64,000 nt of DNA from Alcanivorax sp. S6407 (GCF_023016115.1 NZ_JALKBH010000001.1:1-64000), one strand, 5' to 3'. Shown: positions 41,043 through 50,791, counted from the first letter of the stretch. Notes: a model not told the origin generated them from the letters alone. Program-made: numbers and translations.

Positions 41043-42047
41043 GCCGACGCTGATGGTGGCCCGAACGCCGGCGGACCGAACATTGTTCTGGATATTACTG
41101 CCCAGCCGGATAACGGAGCCATCTTTGCCACCGTACTGACCCGCGACTACACCGATGTGAATGGCAATGGCTATGTGGACGACAGTGAACTGCCGGCGCA
41201 GAAGAACAATGCCACTGCCAATATCAAGGAATTCGGCGGTCTGATCACCGATGCCTCTCTGGCCAACGGTGGTGTGGCTTACACCTCTGCCGGTCTGCCC
41301 ATGGCCTTCCTCGCGAAGGAACCTATCGACCTCAGTTACTTCGGTCTGACCCTGGAGTCCCAGAACGGTGTTGAGCGTACCTGGTGTGCCGACGAGCGCT
41401 TCCGCGACGAGAACGACGAAGTGTTCTGCATCACCACCGAAGGCGATTTCATGATCCCGGTTGAGATCAACCCGGAGATCGTGATGGGTACCAATCTGGT
41501 GATGACCGCCCAGGTAGGACCGGTGCCGCTGGAACTGGATACCGGGCCGCTGGTGCTGCGCTTCAGCCCTTATTTCGACGAGGAACTGCGTGAAACTCCG
41601 CTGCGTGGCTTTGTACTCAACGAAGCGGGTGCCGATGAAGTGCAGTTTATCGCTCGCCTGGATGCCTTGATGGATGCCCCTGACGTTGAAATCCTCGGTG
41701 GTCTGGGTACCGGTAACGTGCGCAGCGTGCGACTCAGCTCCTACATTCAGGGCCCCGTGCAGTACCAGACCAACGGCAAGATCGCGCTGGTATCGGATAA
41801 CCGCACCGCCATGTCCGCCGACCTGGTGTTGAACCTGAACACCGATATTTTGGGTGACACCCTGGGCTTGCAGGCACTGAACGATCTGCTGGCGCCGCTG
41901 ACCGATCTGATTGCAGAGCAGGGCCCTGCGCCCGCGACTGCCACACTGGCTCTGGATCCACGTCAGTTCCGGATTCGCGTTGTGAACTCTCACGCCAAGG
42001 CTCTGGTAACAACTGCGGAACAACTGAATGCGGGGGCGCAACAATGA
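41043..42047 (+). pseudogene. 3' part of the split Ig-like lipoprotein gene
   Basis: 334 codons of the original frame. It opens with the acidic ADADGGPNAGGPN segment and contains VNGNGYVDDSELPAQKNN, a dockerin/EF-hand-like D-x-N-x-N-G calcium motif, then beta-rich text ending LVTTAEQLNAGAQQ. An ATG inside the element at 40983 happens to read in frame, so a C-terminal fragment without signal peptide might be made. The stop overlaps the ATG of the next gene (ATGA at 42044-42047). Confidence 0.85.
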
Positions 42048-42907
42048 AAACAATGATCCGATCTCTTTTGATGCCAGGACTGATGTTGCTGTCCGGAATG
42101 GCGACCGCCGAGCAGGATTACTATGGTCCGGATTACCCGGGGGTGAGTTTCGTACAGAAGATCTTTGGCGAAGACCGACTGTATTTCCGCGCCGGTGCCA
42201 TGTACCAGGTGCCGGATGTGGTGACCAAATCCATTACCCTGAAAAACCTGTCTGAACTCGCCGAAGTAGCGGTAAAGCCGGGCCCGCAGGAAGGGGAAGC
42301 CTTCAGTGATCCTCTGCTGCTGCCGGCGGTGAGAATTGGCTACAAGCTGCGCTGGAAGCTGTGGGGCGGGGGCTGGTCCATCGAGACCGTGGCCGGCCTG
42401 CCGCCGACCCTGGAGCTGAAAGCCAAGGGTAAACTGGCGGATGTGCCGCTGGTGACCGAGGCCAACGGTATTCCTACCGAGGTGCCGGCACTGGGTGAAA
42501 AGGTGGCGGAAACCAAGGTGGCGCCGCCGCTGTTTACCCTGGTCAAGCAGTTCAATCGCGACAGCCGTCTGCGTCCCTATGTGGGCCTGGGCTGGGTATA
42601 CTTGTTCAGCTACGACAGCCATGTGACCAACCCGGTACTGCTGGAAGTGGGCGAGCCTGAGCTGGAAATCGAGGATAAATTCGGTTTTGTGGGTCAGGTG
42701 GGGCTGGATTACCGCATCAGTGACTACTGGTGGGTATCTGCTGACTACAAGTACATTAGTGTACGTGATGTGACTGCGACCCTGGAAAAGGCCTACATCA
42801 AGCCGAAGGGGCTTCCCCAGTATGATTATGCAGAAGTGGGGGATACCGAGTTTGTCGCGGACCTCAACACCCATGCCTTCCATCTGGGTATTGGCTTTAC
42901 CTTCTGA
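42044..42907 (+). CDS. OmpW-family outer-membrane protein
   Basis: 287 residues with signal peptide MKTMIRSLLMPGLMLLSGMA-TA. Amphipathic beta strands run throughout and the protein ends in aromatic FTF (HLGIGFTF), the outer-membrane insertion signature. LRPYVGLGWVYLFSY and DYWWVSADYKYISV are typical OmpW/AlkL-type strand motifs. OmpW-type barrels pass hydrophobic molecules; AlkL is a relative used for alkane uptake. It is longer than OmpW (about 210), with a large insert near residues 60-140. Translationally coupled to the disrupted lipoprotein gene, so the insertion may reduce its expression. Confidence 0.8.
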   Translation: MKTMIRSLLMPGLMLLSGMATAEQDYYGPDYPGVSFVQKIFGEDRLYFRAGAMYQVPDVVTKSITLKNLSELAEVAVKPGPQEGEAFSDPLLLPAVRIGYKLRWKLWGGGWSIETVAGLPPTLELKAKGKLADVPLVTEANGIPTEVPALGEKVAETKVAPPLFTLVKQFNRDSRLRPYVGLGWVYLFSYDSHVTNPVLLEVGEPELEIEDKFGFVGQVGLDYRISDYWWVSADYKYISVRDVTATLEKAYIKPKGLPQYDYAEVGDTEFVADLNTHAFHLGIGFTF

Positions 42908-42930
42908 TCCCGCCTGACAAACGGGGCCCA

Positions 42931-42971
42931 AAACGCCGAGACGGATACTTACTTCTGTCTCGGCGTTTGTG
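42931..42971 (+). terminator. Terminator after the OmpW-like gene
   Basis: AACGCCGAGAC and GTCTCGGCGTT make a strong 11-bp stem, followed by TGTGT; a weak T-run but a very stable hairpin. Confidence 0.6.
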
Positions 42972-43028
42972 TATGGTTTGATCGCAAATGGGCTGCGCCC
43001 CGTAAGAAAAGCAATCAAGAGAACAATA

Positions 43029-43619
43029 ATGACAATCAAGCATTCCCTGCTGGGGCTGCTGGCACTGTGCTGCAGCGCACCGGTGCTGGCGGCTGATTAT
43101 CCGGAAGACCCCTTCGAGTTTGACCGCCGTCCCATGGCAGACAGCGAGATCGGCACTGCGCCCGGTCAGATGCAATTTACCGTGCTGGGTGCACTGGTGG
43201 AGGGGGATGTCAGCGACGATCTCTACTTTGGCGGACAGCTGGGGCTGGAATATGTGATGCATGAGTTCTACGGCATCCGCATGTCCGGTTTTCAGGATGT
43301 CTCTGAGAGCAGTTTCAGCAGCCTGGACTACAACGTTACCTCCATCCGCTTTGGCCCGGCCATGCACCTGCAACCCTACCGCCGGGTGGATCTGGGTTCC
43401 TACCTGGAAGGCGGGATGGCAATCCTCGATATGTTTGGCGGGGACCAGGACGACACGGCACCGGAAGTGGCGCTGGGTGGTTTTATCACCATTCACCTCG
43501 ACAGTTTCTACTTTGTTCGCCTGGAGCTGCAGCGCTCCTGGACCACGCTGGAAATTGACGATGTGCTGCAGTCACACCATCGCACCGCGGCCATGCTGGG
43601 CATCGGCGCCGCTTTTTAA
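43029..43619 (+). CDS. Putative outer-membrane beta-barrel protein
   Basis: 196 residues from ATG 43029 (AAGAGAA upstream). The signal peptide (LLGLLALCCSAPVLA) is followed by alternating beta strands and a C-terminal phenylalanine (MLGIGAAF), typical of small outer-membrane barrels. Strands such as LYFGGQLGLEYVMHEFYGIR and VDLGSYLEGGMAIL are barrel-like. No family recognised. It lies 31 nt before the FAD oxidoreductase gene and may be its operon partner. Confidence 0.65.
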   Translation: MTIKHSLLGLLALCCSAPVLAADYPEDPFEFDRRPMADSEIGTAPGQMQFTVLGALVEGDVSDDLYFGGQLGLEYVMHEFYGIRMSGFQDVSESSFSSLDYNVTSIRFGPAMHLQPYRRVDLGSYLEGGMAILDMFGGDQDDTAPEVALGGFITIHLDSFYFVRLELQRSWTTLEIDDVLQSHHRTAAMLGIGAAF

Positions 43620-43649
43620 TCCAATAAAAACAACAGGCGGAGTAGCGCT

Positions 43650-45125
43650 GTGAGCAAACCGCGAATACTGGTAATCGGGGCGGGGCCGGCGGGGCTGGCC
43701 TGTGCTGCCCAGCTGCTGGAAAACGCTGGCCAGAAACTGGATGTGACGGTCATGCATATGGGCCACCAGCTGGGCGGCAAGGCCGCTTCTTTTCAACAGC
43801 AGGATGGTCGTATCTACGAGCATGGCTGGCACATGATGGTGGGTTTTTACGACCGCATGCAGGCTCTGATGAGCCGGGCCGGTATTGATCTGGAAAAGAC
43901 CGTGCTGAGCATGCAGGGGCAATCCCACATGTACGACCCCGTCAATGAGGAACTCTTTACCATTGGCGGCAAATCCACCCTGTCGATCATCAAGCAGTTT
44001 CTGACATTGCCCATGCTCAGCCCGGTGGAACGCATGAACGTGAATAACGTCATGACCGAAGCGTGCATGGTGGCCAAGCTGGCGGATGCCGGACTGGAGC
44101 GTTACGACGACCAGTGCTTCACGTCCTGGTGCATCGAGCGGGGCCTGCGCCCCCATGTGGCCAGCGAGATTCCGCTGTTCCGTTTTTTCCGCGAAGCCTA
44201 TTTCAATTATCCCGGTGAAATCAGCGCCTACCATCTGCTCAAGAGCATTTACCTGATGGGCGGGTTGACCATGAAAAATGCCACCCAGTACGTGGTGGAT
44301 GGCGATTACACCAACACGGTGTGGAATCCCATTGGCGATTATATCCGTCGCATGGGGGGCACCTTTCTGCCCTATACCAAGGCCATGAACTGGCAGTATG
44401 AAGGCCGGCGAATTACCGGTGTCGAGGTGGCCAAACCGGATCCGGCAGGCCATGCCTGGGGCGAGCGTTCCTGGCCGCGGGGAGAGATTCCCGTGCAGGA
44501 AGACACCCGCAGTGTCTACACGGATTTCGATTACGTGATCAGCACCATTCCCAATGCGGTGTTCTGCAAGATGAATGCGGATGACGAGCGCTGGTGGAAT
44601 TCTTCCTATTTCAGTCGGTTGCGGAACCTGCGCAGTGCCGCCACGGTTTCACTGACCGTTCTGACGGAGAAGCCGGTGGGCGAATTCCCGGGTCCGGTTT
44701 TCGGTTTGCCGGCACCGCTGGGCATCGTCACCAACATGAAACCCTACTGGCGACATACCCGTGCCGACGCCAGTGTGGGGGCCGCTCTGGCGTTCGTGGG
44801 GCAGGAGCGGGGGTTTGAGGACTGGACCGACCAGCAGATTATCGATTTCACCCTGGATAATTTTTCCAGAGTGAAAGGCTACGGCGATATTCGTGCTGCC
44901 GGGATCAAGGACATCGAGTTTCATCGCAACGTGGCCGATCATTCGCGCCTGTTTGATTGTGAGCCGGGCGTACAACAGTTTCGCCCCGGTCACCTGACTC
45001 CATTCCATAACCTGTTCCTGGCCGGTGACTGGGTCAGGAATGAGGTGGATGTGATCTGTATGGAAGGGGCCATGGCGTCGGGTCAGGAAGCCGCTGACCA
45101 GTTGCTGGAGACCCTTCGGGGATAG
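43650..45125 (+). CDS. FAD-dependent amine-oxidase/desaturase-like oxidoreductase
   Basis: 491 residues from GTG 43650 (GGCGGAG upstream). The N-terminal FAD site is [20 protein letters not shown], followed by GGKAASF and [18 protein letters not shown] as in phytoene-desaturase and hydroxysqualene-dehydroxylase-like proteins. The C-terminal FAD motif is [20 protein letters not shown]. Probably acts on a hydrophobic substrate such as an isoprenoid, sterol or carotenoid-like lipid; the actual substrate is unknown. Followed after 9 nt by a small protein with an RR motif. Confidence 0.82.
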   Translation: MSKPRILVIGAGPAGLACAAQLLENAGQKLDVTVMHMGHQLGGKAASFQQQDGRIYEHGWHMMVGFYDRMQALMSRAGIDLEKTVLSMQGQSHMYDPVNEELFTIGGKSTLSIIKQFLTLPMLSPVERMNVNNVMTEACMVAKLADAGLERYDDQCFTSWCIERGLRPHVASEIPLFRFFREAYFNYPGEISAYHLLKSIYLMGGLTMKNATQYVVDGDYTNTVWNPIGDYIRRMGGTFLPYTKAMNWQYEGRRITGVEVAKPDPAGHAWGERSWPRGEIPVQEDTRSVYTDFDYVISTIPNAVFCKMNADDERWWNSSYFSRLRNLRSAATVSLTVLTEKPVGEFPGPVFGLPAPLGIVTNMKPYWRHTRADASVGAALAFVGQERGFEDWTDQQIIDFTLDNFSRVKGYGDIRAAGIKDIEFHRNVADHSRLFDCEPGVQQFRPGHLTPFHNLFLAGDWVRNEVDVICMEGAMASGQEAADQLLETLRG

Positions 45126-45134
45126 GGAGACAAG

Positions 45135-45425
45135 ATGAACGATAATAATGATCCATTCAGCATCGAGGCCGATCCTTACTACCAGGCGCCCGTTCCGGAA
45201 GGGAAGGAGCAGGGGCGCCAGCTCCACGATTGCCAGTGCCAGCAAGATCCGGGCACCACGACCCGCCGTCAGGCCTTGATTGCCGCTGGCGTGTTGTTCA
45301 CCTTGCCACTTGCCTCGGCGGCAGCGCCCATGGTGCCCTGCCGGCAAACCCGGCAGAAGATCACCCCCTGCAAGCACAAGTTCTGCCGTCACTTTGGCGG
45401 GGGAAAGGACTACTACGATCGCTGA
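45135..45425 (+). CDS. Small cysteine-containing protein with an internal twin-arginine-type segment
   Basis: 96 residues. A hydrophilic N-terminus with CQCQQD (about 33-38) leads into TTRRQALIAAGVLFTLPLAS, which looks like a Tat-type or anchor helix but starts at about residue 42 rather than at the N-terminus. After it come CRQTRQKITPCKHKFCRHFG and GGKDYYDR. Five cysteines. No family known to me. Nine nt after the FAD oxidoreductase, so it may be its membrane-bound or electron-transfer partner. Confidence 0.6.
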   Translation: MNDNNDPFSIEADPYYQAPVPEGKEQGRQLHDCQCQQDPGTTTRRQALIAAGVLFTLPLASAAAPMVPCRQTRQKITPCKHKFCRHFGGGKDYYDR

Positions 45426-45577
45426 TCGTTTCCCGCAGCCGGCCCCGGACTGAACGTTTGCGTCATTGAGTCACCCGGGCCCGGCATGAAATAGTTTCCG
45501 TTCTCGCCGCGTCCTCCTTTTTCCTGCTGTTGTCAGGTTTGCCTGCGGTGTGTCTGTTATTCATCCTGGAGCGCCTG

Positions 45578-46603
45578 ATGAGTGGAACCCTGTCCTATCC
45601 CATAGCCGAAGTCCCGCCTTCAGGAGTGCGGCACCGGGTGGCTGACGGGGTGTACTGGTTGCGCTTCCCGTTACCGTTTGCACTGGACCATATCAACCTG
45701 TGGCTGCTCGAAGACAATGGCGGCTGGACGGTGGTGGATACCGGCCTGGGGGTGCGGCCCAGCCAGAAAATCTGGAAAGGGTTGCTGGCAGAACAGCTGG
45801 ATGGCAAACCGCTGACTCGGGTGATCGTGACTCACTACCACCCGGATCATCTTGGCCTTGCTGGCTGGCTGGAACAGGAAACCGGAGCGGAGGTCTGGAT
45901 CAGCCGAGGGGAATGGGCTCTGGCCAATGTCATCTGTGATTCTCCGGAAGTCGATACCATTGAGCGACTGCGAGGTTTCCTTGGCGGCCATGGTCTCAGT
46001 GGTGATGATCTGGACAAGGTGGCGGGTAAAGGAAATGGTTTTCGTCGGGTGGTCCAGCCGCTGCCGTCGGCGCCGGGTTTCCTCTCGGCAGGTGATGTCA
46101 TCACTATCAATGGTGATGACTGGGCTGTGCATGTGGGCTGCGGTCATTCCCCCGAGCATGTCTGTCTGTATCGAGACAGGGACCACCTGCTGATCAGCGG
46201 CGACCAGGTGTTGCCTACCATCTCGAGCAACCTCAATGTGCGCGCCGCAGAACCGGATGCCGACCCGGTCACCGACTTTGTCGACAGCCTCAAGGCGCTA
46301 CGCGACAAGCTGCCTGACGATACCCTGGTACTGCCGGCCCACGGACTGCCATTCCGGGGACTGCGCGCCCGGGTGGATGCTCTTGCGTTGCATCATGATG
46401 AGCAGCTGGACCGAGTCCAGGCTGCCTGCCGGGAACGGCCGCAATCCGCTTTCGACATGCTCCCGGTGCTGTTTGATCGCAAGCTGGATGTACAACAGCT
46501 GATGTTCGCCATGGGCGAAAGTATCGCTCACCTGAATTGTCTGATGCAGCAGGGCCGGGTGCAGCGCGAACAGGTCGAAGGCATCTGGCGGTTCAGGGGC
46601 TGA
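45578..46603 (+). CDS. MBL-fold metallo-hydrolase
   Basis: 341 residues from ATG 45578 (GGAG upstream). Metallo-beta-lactamase fold: the metal motif is THYHPDHLG (H-x-H-x-D-H) with WTVVDTGLG before it, HVGCGHSPEHVCLY (third-site histidine), LLISGDQVLP (bridging aspartate) and LVLPAHGLPF (last histidine). The C-terminal helical part resembles the MBL-associated domain of glyoxalase-II/LACTB2-like enzymes. Thioester or lactone hydrolase are possible roles. It sits between a lipid-type oxidoreductase and an acyl-CoA dehydrogenase, compatible with acyl-thioester metabolism. Confidence 0.85.
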   Translation: MSGTLSYPIAEVPPSGVRHRVADGVYWLRFPLPFALDHINLWLLEDNGGWTVVDTGLGVRPSQKIWKGLLAEQLDGKPLTRVIVTHYHPDHLGLAGWLEQETGAEVWISRGEWALANVICDSPEVDTIERLRGFLGGHGLSGDDLDKVAGKGNGFRRVVQPLPSAPGFLSAGDVITINGDDWAVHVGCGHSPEHVCLYRDRDHLLISGDQVLPTISSNLNVRAAEPDADPVTDFVDSLKALRDKLPDDTLVLPAHGLPFRGLRARVDALALHHDEQLDRVQAACRERPQSAFDMLPVLFDRKLDVQQLMFAMGESIAHLNCLMQQGRVQREQVEGIWRFRG

Positions 46604-46614
46604 AACAGTTGGGA

Positions 46615-46635
46615 GGAGCGAGTTTCGAGTAGCGA
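46615..46635. repeat. 7-bp-period array (GAGTTTC type), left arm of an inverted pair
   Basis: GGAGCGA, GTTTCGA, GTAGCGA. Complementary in sense to the CAACTCG array at 46712-46746. Confidence 0.6.
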
Positions 46636-46711
46636 AAATCAAAACCGGTCACTTAATCGGGGTTCCGTAGAATCTTTTGGTGCCTCAGCGGGACAGAACC
46701 ATAATCCTGAT

Positions 46712-46750
46712 CGCAACTCGCAACTCGCAACTCGCAACTCGCAACTCGTA
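46712..46750. repeat. 7-bp-period array (CAACTCG x5), right arm of an inverted pair
   Basis: Five exact CGCAACT heptads in phase, flanked by T and CGTA. The spacer 46636-46711 has no gene. Together with 46615-46635 it could form a hairpin upstream of gcdH. Confidence 0.8.
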
Positions 46751-46821
46751 CCTGTTTCTGGCATTTTGTCTACCTGATCCCCCCACTTTGCCGCTCGCGG
46801 CCTTTTGACCAGGAGACTTCC

Positions 46822-47991
46822 ATGCAGCCCTTTGACTGGCGTGATCCCTTGTTGCTGGAAACCCAGCTCACCGACGATGAGCGCATGATTCGTGATGCCG
46901 CACGGGAGTATTGCCAGAACCGCCTGATGCCGAGGATTCTCGAGGCCAATCGTCATGAAACCTTTGATCGCGAGATCATGACGGAAATGGGCGCGTTGGG
47001 TTTTCTGGGGCCGACCATTCCCGAGCAGTATGGCGGTGCCGGGGTGAATCATGTGAGTTACGGGTTGGTGGCGCGGGAGGTGGAAAGGGTGGATTCCAGT
47101 TACCGCTCTGCCATGAGTGTGCAGTCCTCCCTGGTGATGCACCCGATCCATGCCTTTGGCAGTGAATCGGTACGCATGAAGTACCTGCCGAAACTGGCCA
47201 GTGGCGAATGGGTGGGGTGTTTCGGTTTGACCGAGCCAGATCATGGCTCGGATCCCGGTGCCATGAGTACCCGCGCCCGCAAGGTGGAGGGCGGTTATTG
47301 TCTTACAGGTACCAAGACCTGGATAACCAATTCACCGATCGCCGACGTGGCGGTAGTGTGGGCCAATCTTGAGGGCAAGATTCATGGCTTCGTGCTGGAG
47401 CGAGGGTATGAAGGTTTTTCTACGCCTAAGATAGAAGGCAAGTTTTCCCTGCGCGCTTCCGTGACCGGGCAGATCGTACTGGACGACTGTTTCGTGCCGG
47501 AAGAGAACCATCTGGAGGTGCAGGGACTGAAAGGGCCGTTCAGCTGTCTCAACAAGGCCCGTTACGGCATCAGCTGGGGCAGCATGGGCGCCGCCGAGTT
47601 CTGTTGGCATGCGGCGCGCCAGTACACTCTGGATCGTACACAGTTTGGCCGTCCTCTGGCTCACACCCAGCTGATCCAGAAAAAACTGGCCGACATGCAA
47701 ACGGAAATCACCCTGGGTTTGCAGGGGGCGTTGCAATTGGGACGTTTGATGGATTCAGGGCAATGGGCGCCGGAGATGGTGTCGCTGATGAAACGCAACA
47801 ACTGTGGCAAGGCCATCGAGATTGCCCGTCAGGCCCGTGACATGCATGGCGGAAATGGTGTCAGTGATGAGTACCATGTGATACGCCATGTGATGAATCT
47901 GGAGGCGGTCAACACCTATGAAGGTACCCATGATGTGCACGCCCTGATTCTGGGCCGGGCGCAAACTGGCTTGCAGGCTTTCAGCGGATAA
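46822..47991 (+). CDS. gcdH: Glutaryl-CoA dehydrogenase
   Basis: 389 residues. An FAD flavoprotein that oxidises and decarboxylates glutaryl-CoA to crotonyl-CoA in lysine, tryptophan and odd dicarboxylate catabolism. The N-terminus [20 protein letters not shown] is the GCDH signature. [15 protein letters not shown] binds flavin and substrate, [17 protein letters not shown] carries the substrate-specific arginine, and the catalytic glutamate lies in [23 protein letters not shown] 46822 follows CAGGAGA at good spacing. Monocistronic in appearance. Confidence 0.93.
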   Translation: MQPFDWRDPLLLETQLTDDERMIRDAAREYCQNRLMPRILEANRHETFDREIMTEMGALGFLGPTIPEQYGGAGVNHVSYGLVAREVERVDSSYRSAMSVQSSLVMHPIHAFGSESVRMKYLPKLASGEWVGCFGLTEPDHGSDPGAMSTRARKVEGGYCLTGTKTWITNSPIADVAVVWANLEGKIHGFVLERGYEGFSTPKIEGKFSLRASVTGQIVLDDCFVPEENHLEVQGLKGPFSCLNKARYGISWGSMGAAEFCWHAARQYTLDRTQFGRPLAHTQLIQKKLADMQTEITLGLQGALQLGRLMDSGQWAPEMVSLMKRNNCGKAIEIARQARDMHGGNGVSDEYHVIRHVMNLEAVNTYEGTHDVHALILGRAQTGLQAFSG

Positions 47992-48018
47992 CCGAACCAC
48001 TTTGCGAAGGACATTGCC

Positions 48019-48858
48019 ATGATGCTTCCCCGTGTTTTACCTCAATCCCGGCGTTGCTCGTCGCTGTTGTTATCGGCCATGTTGAGTGGCCTGTTGCTGT
48101 CCGGGTGTAATGACAGTAACGCTCCAGTCAGTGAGAGCAGTGATAACGTACAGCAGGCAACGAAGATGGACGAACAGCGGGTGATCAGCGGCAAGGTCAT
48201 GTACCGGGAACGGGTGGCGTTGCCTCCCAATGTCACGGTCACGGTAACTCTGGCGGATGTGTCCCGCGCCGATGCGCCGATGAAGGTGTTGGCGGAAGAG
48301 CATATCGATAATCCCGGTCAGGTACCTGTGCCGTTCAGCCTGCGCTATCAGACGGCATCCGTCACGCAATCCCATCCCCTGGCTTATGCGGTCCGTGCGC
48401 AGATCCGTGATGCGGATGGCAAGCTGCTGTGGACCACAACCCAGCGTAATCCCGTGGACCTGAGTGCCGAGGTGGCCCCTGACGAGATTACCCTGATGCT
48501 GCAGCGGGTAGCGTCTGCCGACGCCGCAACGTTATCTCCTGCCATGCAGGATGCCAGTGATGCGGGGGCCACCTTCTGGGCAATGGGCAATGAACCCGGC
48601 TGGCATGTGGTGGTGTACCCGGATGAAAAGATTCTGTTCGTGGGCGACTACGGTGACACGGAAGTGTCCCTGCCGTTCGCTTCTCCGCTGGTTGAAGGGA
48701 CTGAGACACAGTATCAAACCGGCAATGAAGAACACCGGCTGACGCTGGCTATCAGTGAACAGGATTGCCAGGACAGCATGAGTGGAAAACACTACGATTA
48801 TGCCGTGCAGGTGACCTTGAACGAGCACGAATATCGCGGTTGCGGTAGTAACCTCTGA
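48019..48858 (+). CDS. YbaY-family lipoprotein with C-terminal COG3650-like domain
   Basis: 279 residues. The lipobox is LSGC in SGLLLSGCNDSN. Residues about 50-165 (VISGKVMYRERVALPPNVTV, FSLRYQTASV, YAVRAQIRDADGKLLW) form the YbaY/YscW beta sandwich. The second half (FWAMGNEPGWHVVVYPDEKI, CQDSMSGKHYDYAV, YRGCGSNL) matches the small membrane-protein domain often found with HslJ/META proteins. Envelope location is expected; the molecular role is unknown. AAGGA precedes ATG 48019. Confidence 0.8.
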   Translation: MMLPRVLPQSRRCSSLLLSAMLSGLLLSGCNDSNAPVSESSDNVQQATKMDEQRVISGKVMYRERVALPPNVTVTVTLADVSRADAPMKVLAEEHIDNPGQVPVPFSLRYQTASVTQSHPLAYAVRAQIRDADGKLLWTTTQRNPVDLSAEVAPDEITLMLQRVASADAATLSPAMQDASDAGATFWAMGNEPGWHVVVYPDEKILFVGDYGDTEVSLPFASPLVEGTETQYQTGNEEHRLTLAISEQDCQDSMSGKHYDYAVQVTLNEHEYRGCGSNL

Positions 48859-48941
48859 GAACAGACGCCGGCTACGGCGGTTAACGGGATCATTCGGCGT
48901 TGTGATGGTTGACTCGCGCCGAACAGCACAAGGATTTATTC

Positions 48942-49289
48942 ATGCTCAGCTATGTTGCTCTCGGGCTACTGGTATTTGTGGCGCTGGTACTGTTTTACGG
49001 TGTCATCGCCATTCACGATATCCCCTACGAAATCTCGAAGGAAAGGAATCATCCCCATCAGGATGCCATTCATGTGGCCGGTTGGGTGAGTCTGTTCACC
49101 TTGCATGTGCTGTGGCCGTTTCTGTGGATCTGGGCCACCCTGTATCGACCGGAGCGGGGCTGGGGTTTTCAGACTCTCCAGGAGCAACAGCGAGTGGATG
49201 AGGCATTGTTTGCGGAGTTACAGGACAAGGTTGAAGGGCAGGCCGAGCGTATTGCCTTGCTTGAGCAGAAGCTGGAGGGGAAAGACTGA
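48942..49289 (+). CDS. DUF3302 inner-membrane protein (YiaW/YibI type)
   Basis: 115 residues from ATG 48942 (AAGGA 7 nt upstream). Two hydrophobic helices (LGLLVFVALVLFYGVIAIHD and VAGWVSLFTLHVLWPFLWIW) are followed by a coiled C-terminus (LFAELQDKVEGQAERIALLE). This is the DUF3302 arrangement. In enterics the partner gene encodes an HlyD-type membrane-fusion protein, as here, and the two overlap (TGATG at 49287-49291). Confidence 0.85.
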   Translation: MLSYVALGLLVFVALVLFYGVIAIHDIPYEISKERNHPHQDAIHVAGWVSLFTLHVLWPFLWIWATLYRPERGWGFQTLQEQQRVDEALFAELQDKVEGQAERIALLEQKLEGKD

Positions 49290-50416
49290 TGGAAACCTTG
49301 TTGCTTCTGACCTACGCCGCGATCTGTATCTTCATCTTCAAGGTCTTCAAGGTACCGCTGAACAAGTGGACGGTGCCCACCGCGGTGCTTGGCGGCATCG
49401 TGCTGGTGGGCTCGCTGGTACTGGTGATGAATTATAACCACCCCTTTACCCGCAAGGTCCGCCAGATCTATGTGGTGACACCGATTGTCTCGGAAGTTCG
49501 GGCTCGTGTGAAAGCGGTACCGGTAGAAGCGAACTCACCGGTGAAGCAGGGTGATCCTCTGGTCATTCTGGACGATACCCGCTACCGCGCCCGGGTGGCC
49601 GTACTGGAAGCTCAGCTGGCGGATACCGGCCAGCTGGCCAAAGGCAATGTGGCCGCTGTTTCCGAGGCCCGTGCCAAGGTGGCACAGGCCAAGGCAAAGC
49701 GGGATCAGGCCGAGAGCACGTTGGCCCGCTACGAAGGTGCGCCGTCGGCGTTCAGTGCACAGCAGATTGATACCCAGCGTGAAAGAGTGGTCTCCACCAA
49801 TGCGGATCTGGATGCAGCGAAGGCTGCACTGGCCCAGGCACAGACCCAGCTGAGTGGGGAAGTGAATGGGGATGATCCCGCCGTTGCCGCCATCAAGGCG
49901 CAACTGGAAGAAGCACAGTTTAATCTGGATAACACCATCATCAGGGCGCCCACGGATGGCTTTGTGACCCAGCTGGCGGTCAAACCGGGGATGATGGCGG
50001 TGCCTCTTCCCCTCAAGCCGGTGGCAAACTTCATCAGTGAGCAGGATCGCTATTATGTGGCGGCGTTCCGTCAACAATCCCTTCTGCGTTTGCAGCCGGG
50101 GTACGAGGCCGAGCTGACGTTTACTGCATTACCGGGGCAGGTTTTCCAGGCAAAACTGGACGAAGTATTGCCGACCATCGCCGAGGCCCAGCTTGTCCCG
50201 GGCCAGCAGCTTGTCGGTGCGGAGGCATTTCGCGATATGAGTAATGAGGCAATGGTCATTCTGCGTACAGAGGAGGGGACGCTACCGGACAATTTGCCGA
50301 TGGGCATGAACGCCCAAGCGGCGGTGTACTCAGACCATGCCCATCACGTGGCGGTGATGCGCAAGATTCTGCTGCGCATGATGAGCTGGCAGCATTACCT
50401 CTATTTGGATCACTAA
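49289..50416 (+). CDS. HlyD-family membrane-fusion protein (YibH/YiaV type)
   Basis: 375 residues. Two N-terminal hydrophobic segments (residues about 1-18 and 27-48), then the barrel-sandwich half VRARVKAVPVEANSPVKQGD, a long alpha-hairpin (about 95-195), the second half FNLDNTIIRAPTDGFVTQLA and a beta-barrel domain. Such proteins pair with DUF3302 proteins and may form a simple export system for small molecules. The protein lacks a signal peptidase site, so it stays anchored in the inner membrane. Confidence 0.88.
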   Translation: METLLLLTYAAICIFIFKVFKVPLNKWTVPTAVLGGIVLVGSLVLVMNYNHPFTRKVRQIYVVTPIVSEVRARVKAVPVEANSPVKQGDPLVILDDTRYRARVAVLEAQLADTGQLAKGNVAAVSEARAKVAQAKAKRDQAESTLARYEGAPSAFSAQQIDTQRERVVSTNADLDAAKAALAQAQTQLSGEVNGDDPAVAAIKAQLEEAQFNLDNTIIRAPTDGFVTQLAVKPGMMAVPLPLKPVANFISEQDRYYVAAFRQQSLLRLQPGYEAELTFTALPGQVFQAKLDEVLPTIAEAQLVPGQQLVGAEAFRDMSNEAMVILRTEEGTLPDNLPMGMNAQAAVYSDHAHHVAVMRKILLRMMSWQHYLYLDH

Positions 50417-50435
50417 GGCGTTATTCAGAGGCTCA

Positions 50436-50687
50436 CTAATCCTCTTCACGGGCGGCCTCTGGCCGCTCGTTTTGCTTCCGGGCCGGTGGCGCCAGCCACT
50501 GGTAGCAGAACCGTCCAATGGCTAGCCACATGAGCGCGACAATCAACAGAAAGAACACGCTTCCGTCACGGTAAAGGGTCCATAGCCAGGGGGCAAAAAG
50601 CGCACCACTCATGATCATGGCGGTGGTGAAGGCCAGAATTTGCCGGCGCCGCTGACGGTCTTCCGGTGGGTCGGACGGTGTGTTCAT
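50436..50687 (-). CDS. Small two-helix membrane protein
   Basis: 83 residues from ATG 50687 (GGGAGCAGG upstream). Charged N-terminus (DPPEDRQRRRQ), two hydrophobic helices (FTTAMIMSGALFAPWLWTLY and VFFLLIVALMWLAIGRFCYQ) and a charged tail. No family recognised. Faces the HlyD gene tail-to-tail with a 19-nt gap. Confidence 0.65.
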   Translation of the reverse strand: MNTPSDPPEDRQRRRQILAFTTAMIMSGALFAPWLWTLYRDGSVFFLLIVALMWLAIGRFCYQWLAPPARKQNERPEAAREED

Positions 50688-50791
50688 TCCTGCTCCCGTA
50701 GGCAAGTGGCGAGCCGGTACTTTACCATAACGATCTCAAGTCACCGTCACGGAGAGTTGCCATCAACGGTTACCCCGTTCCCGCCGGTCCC

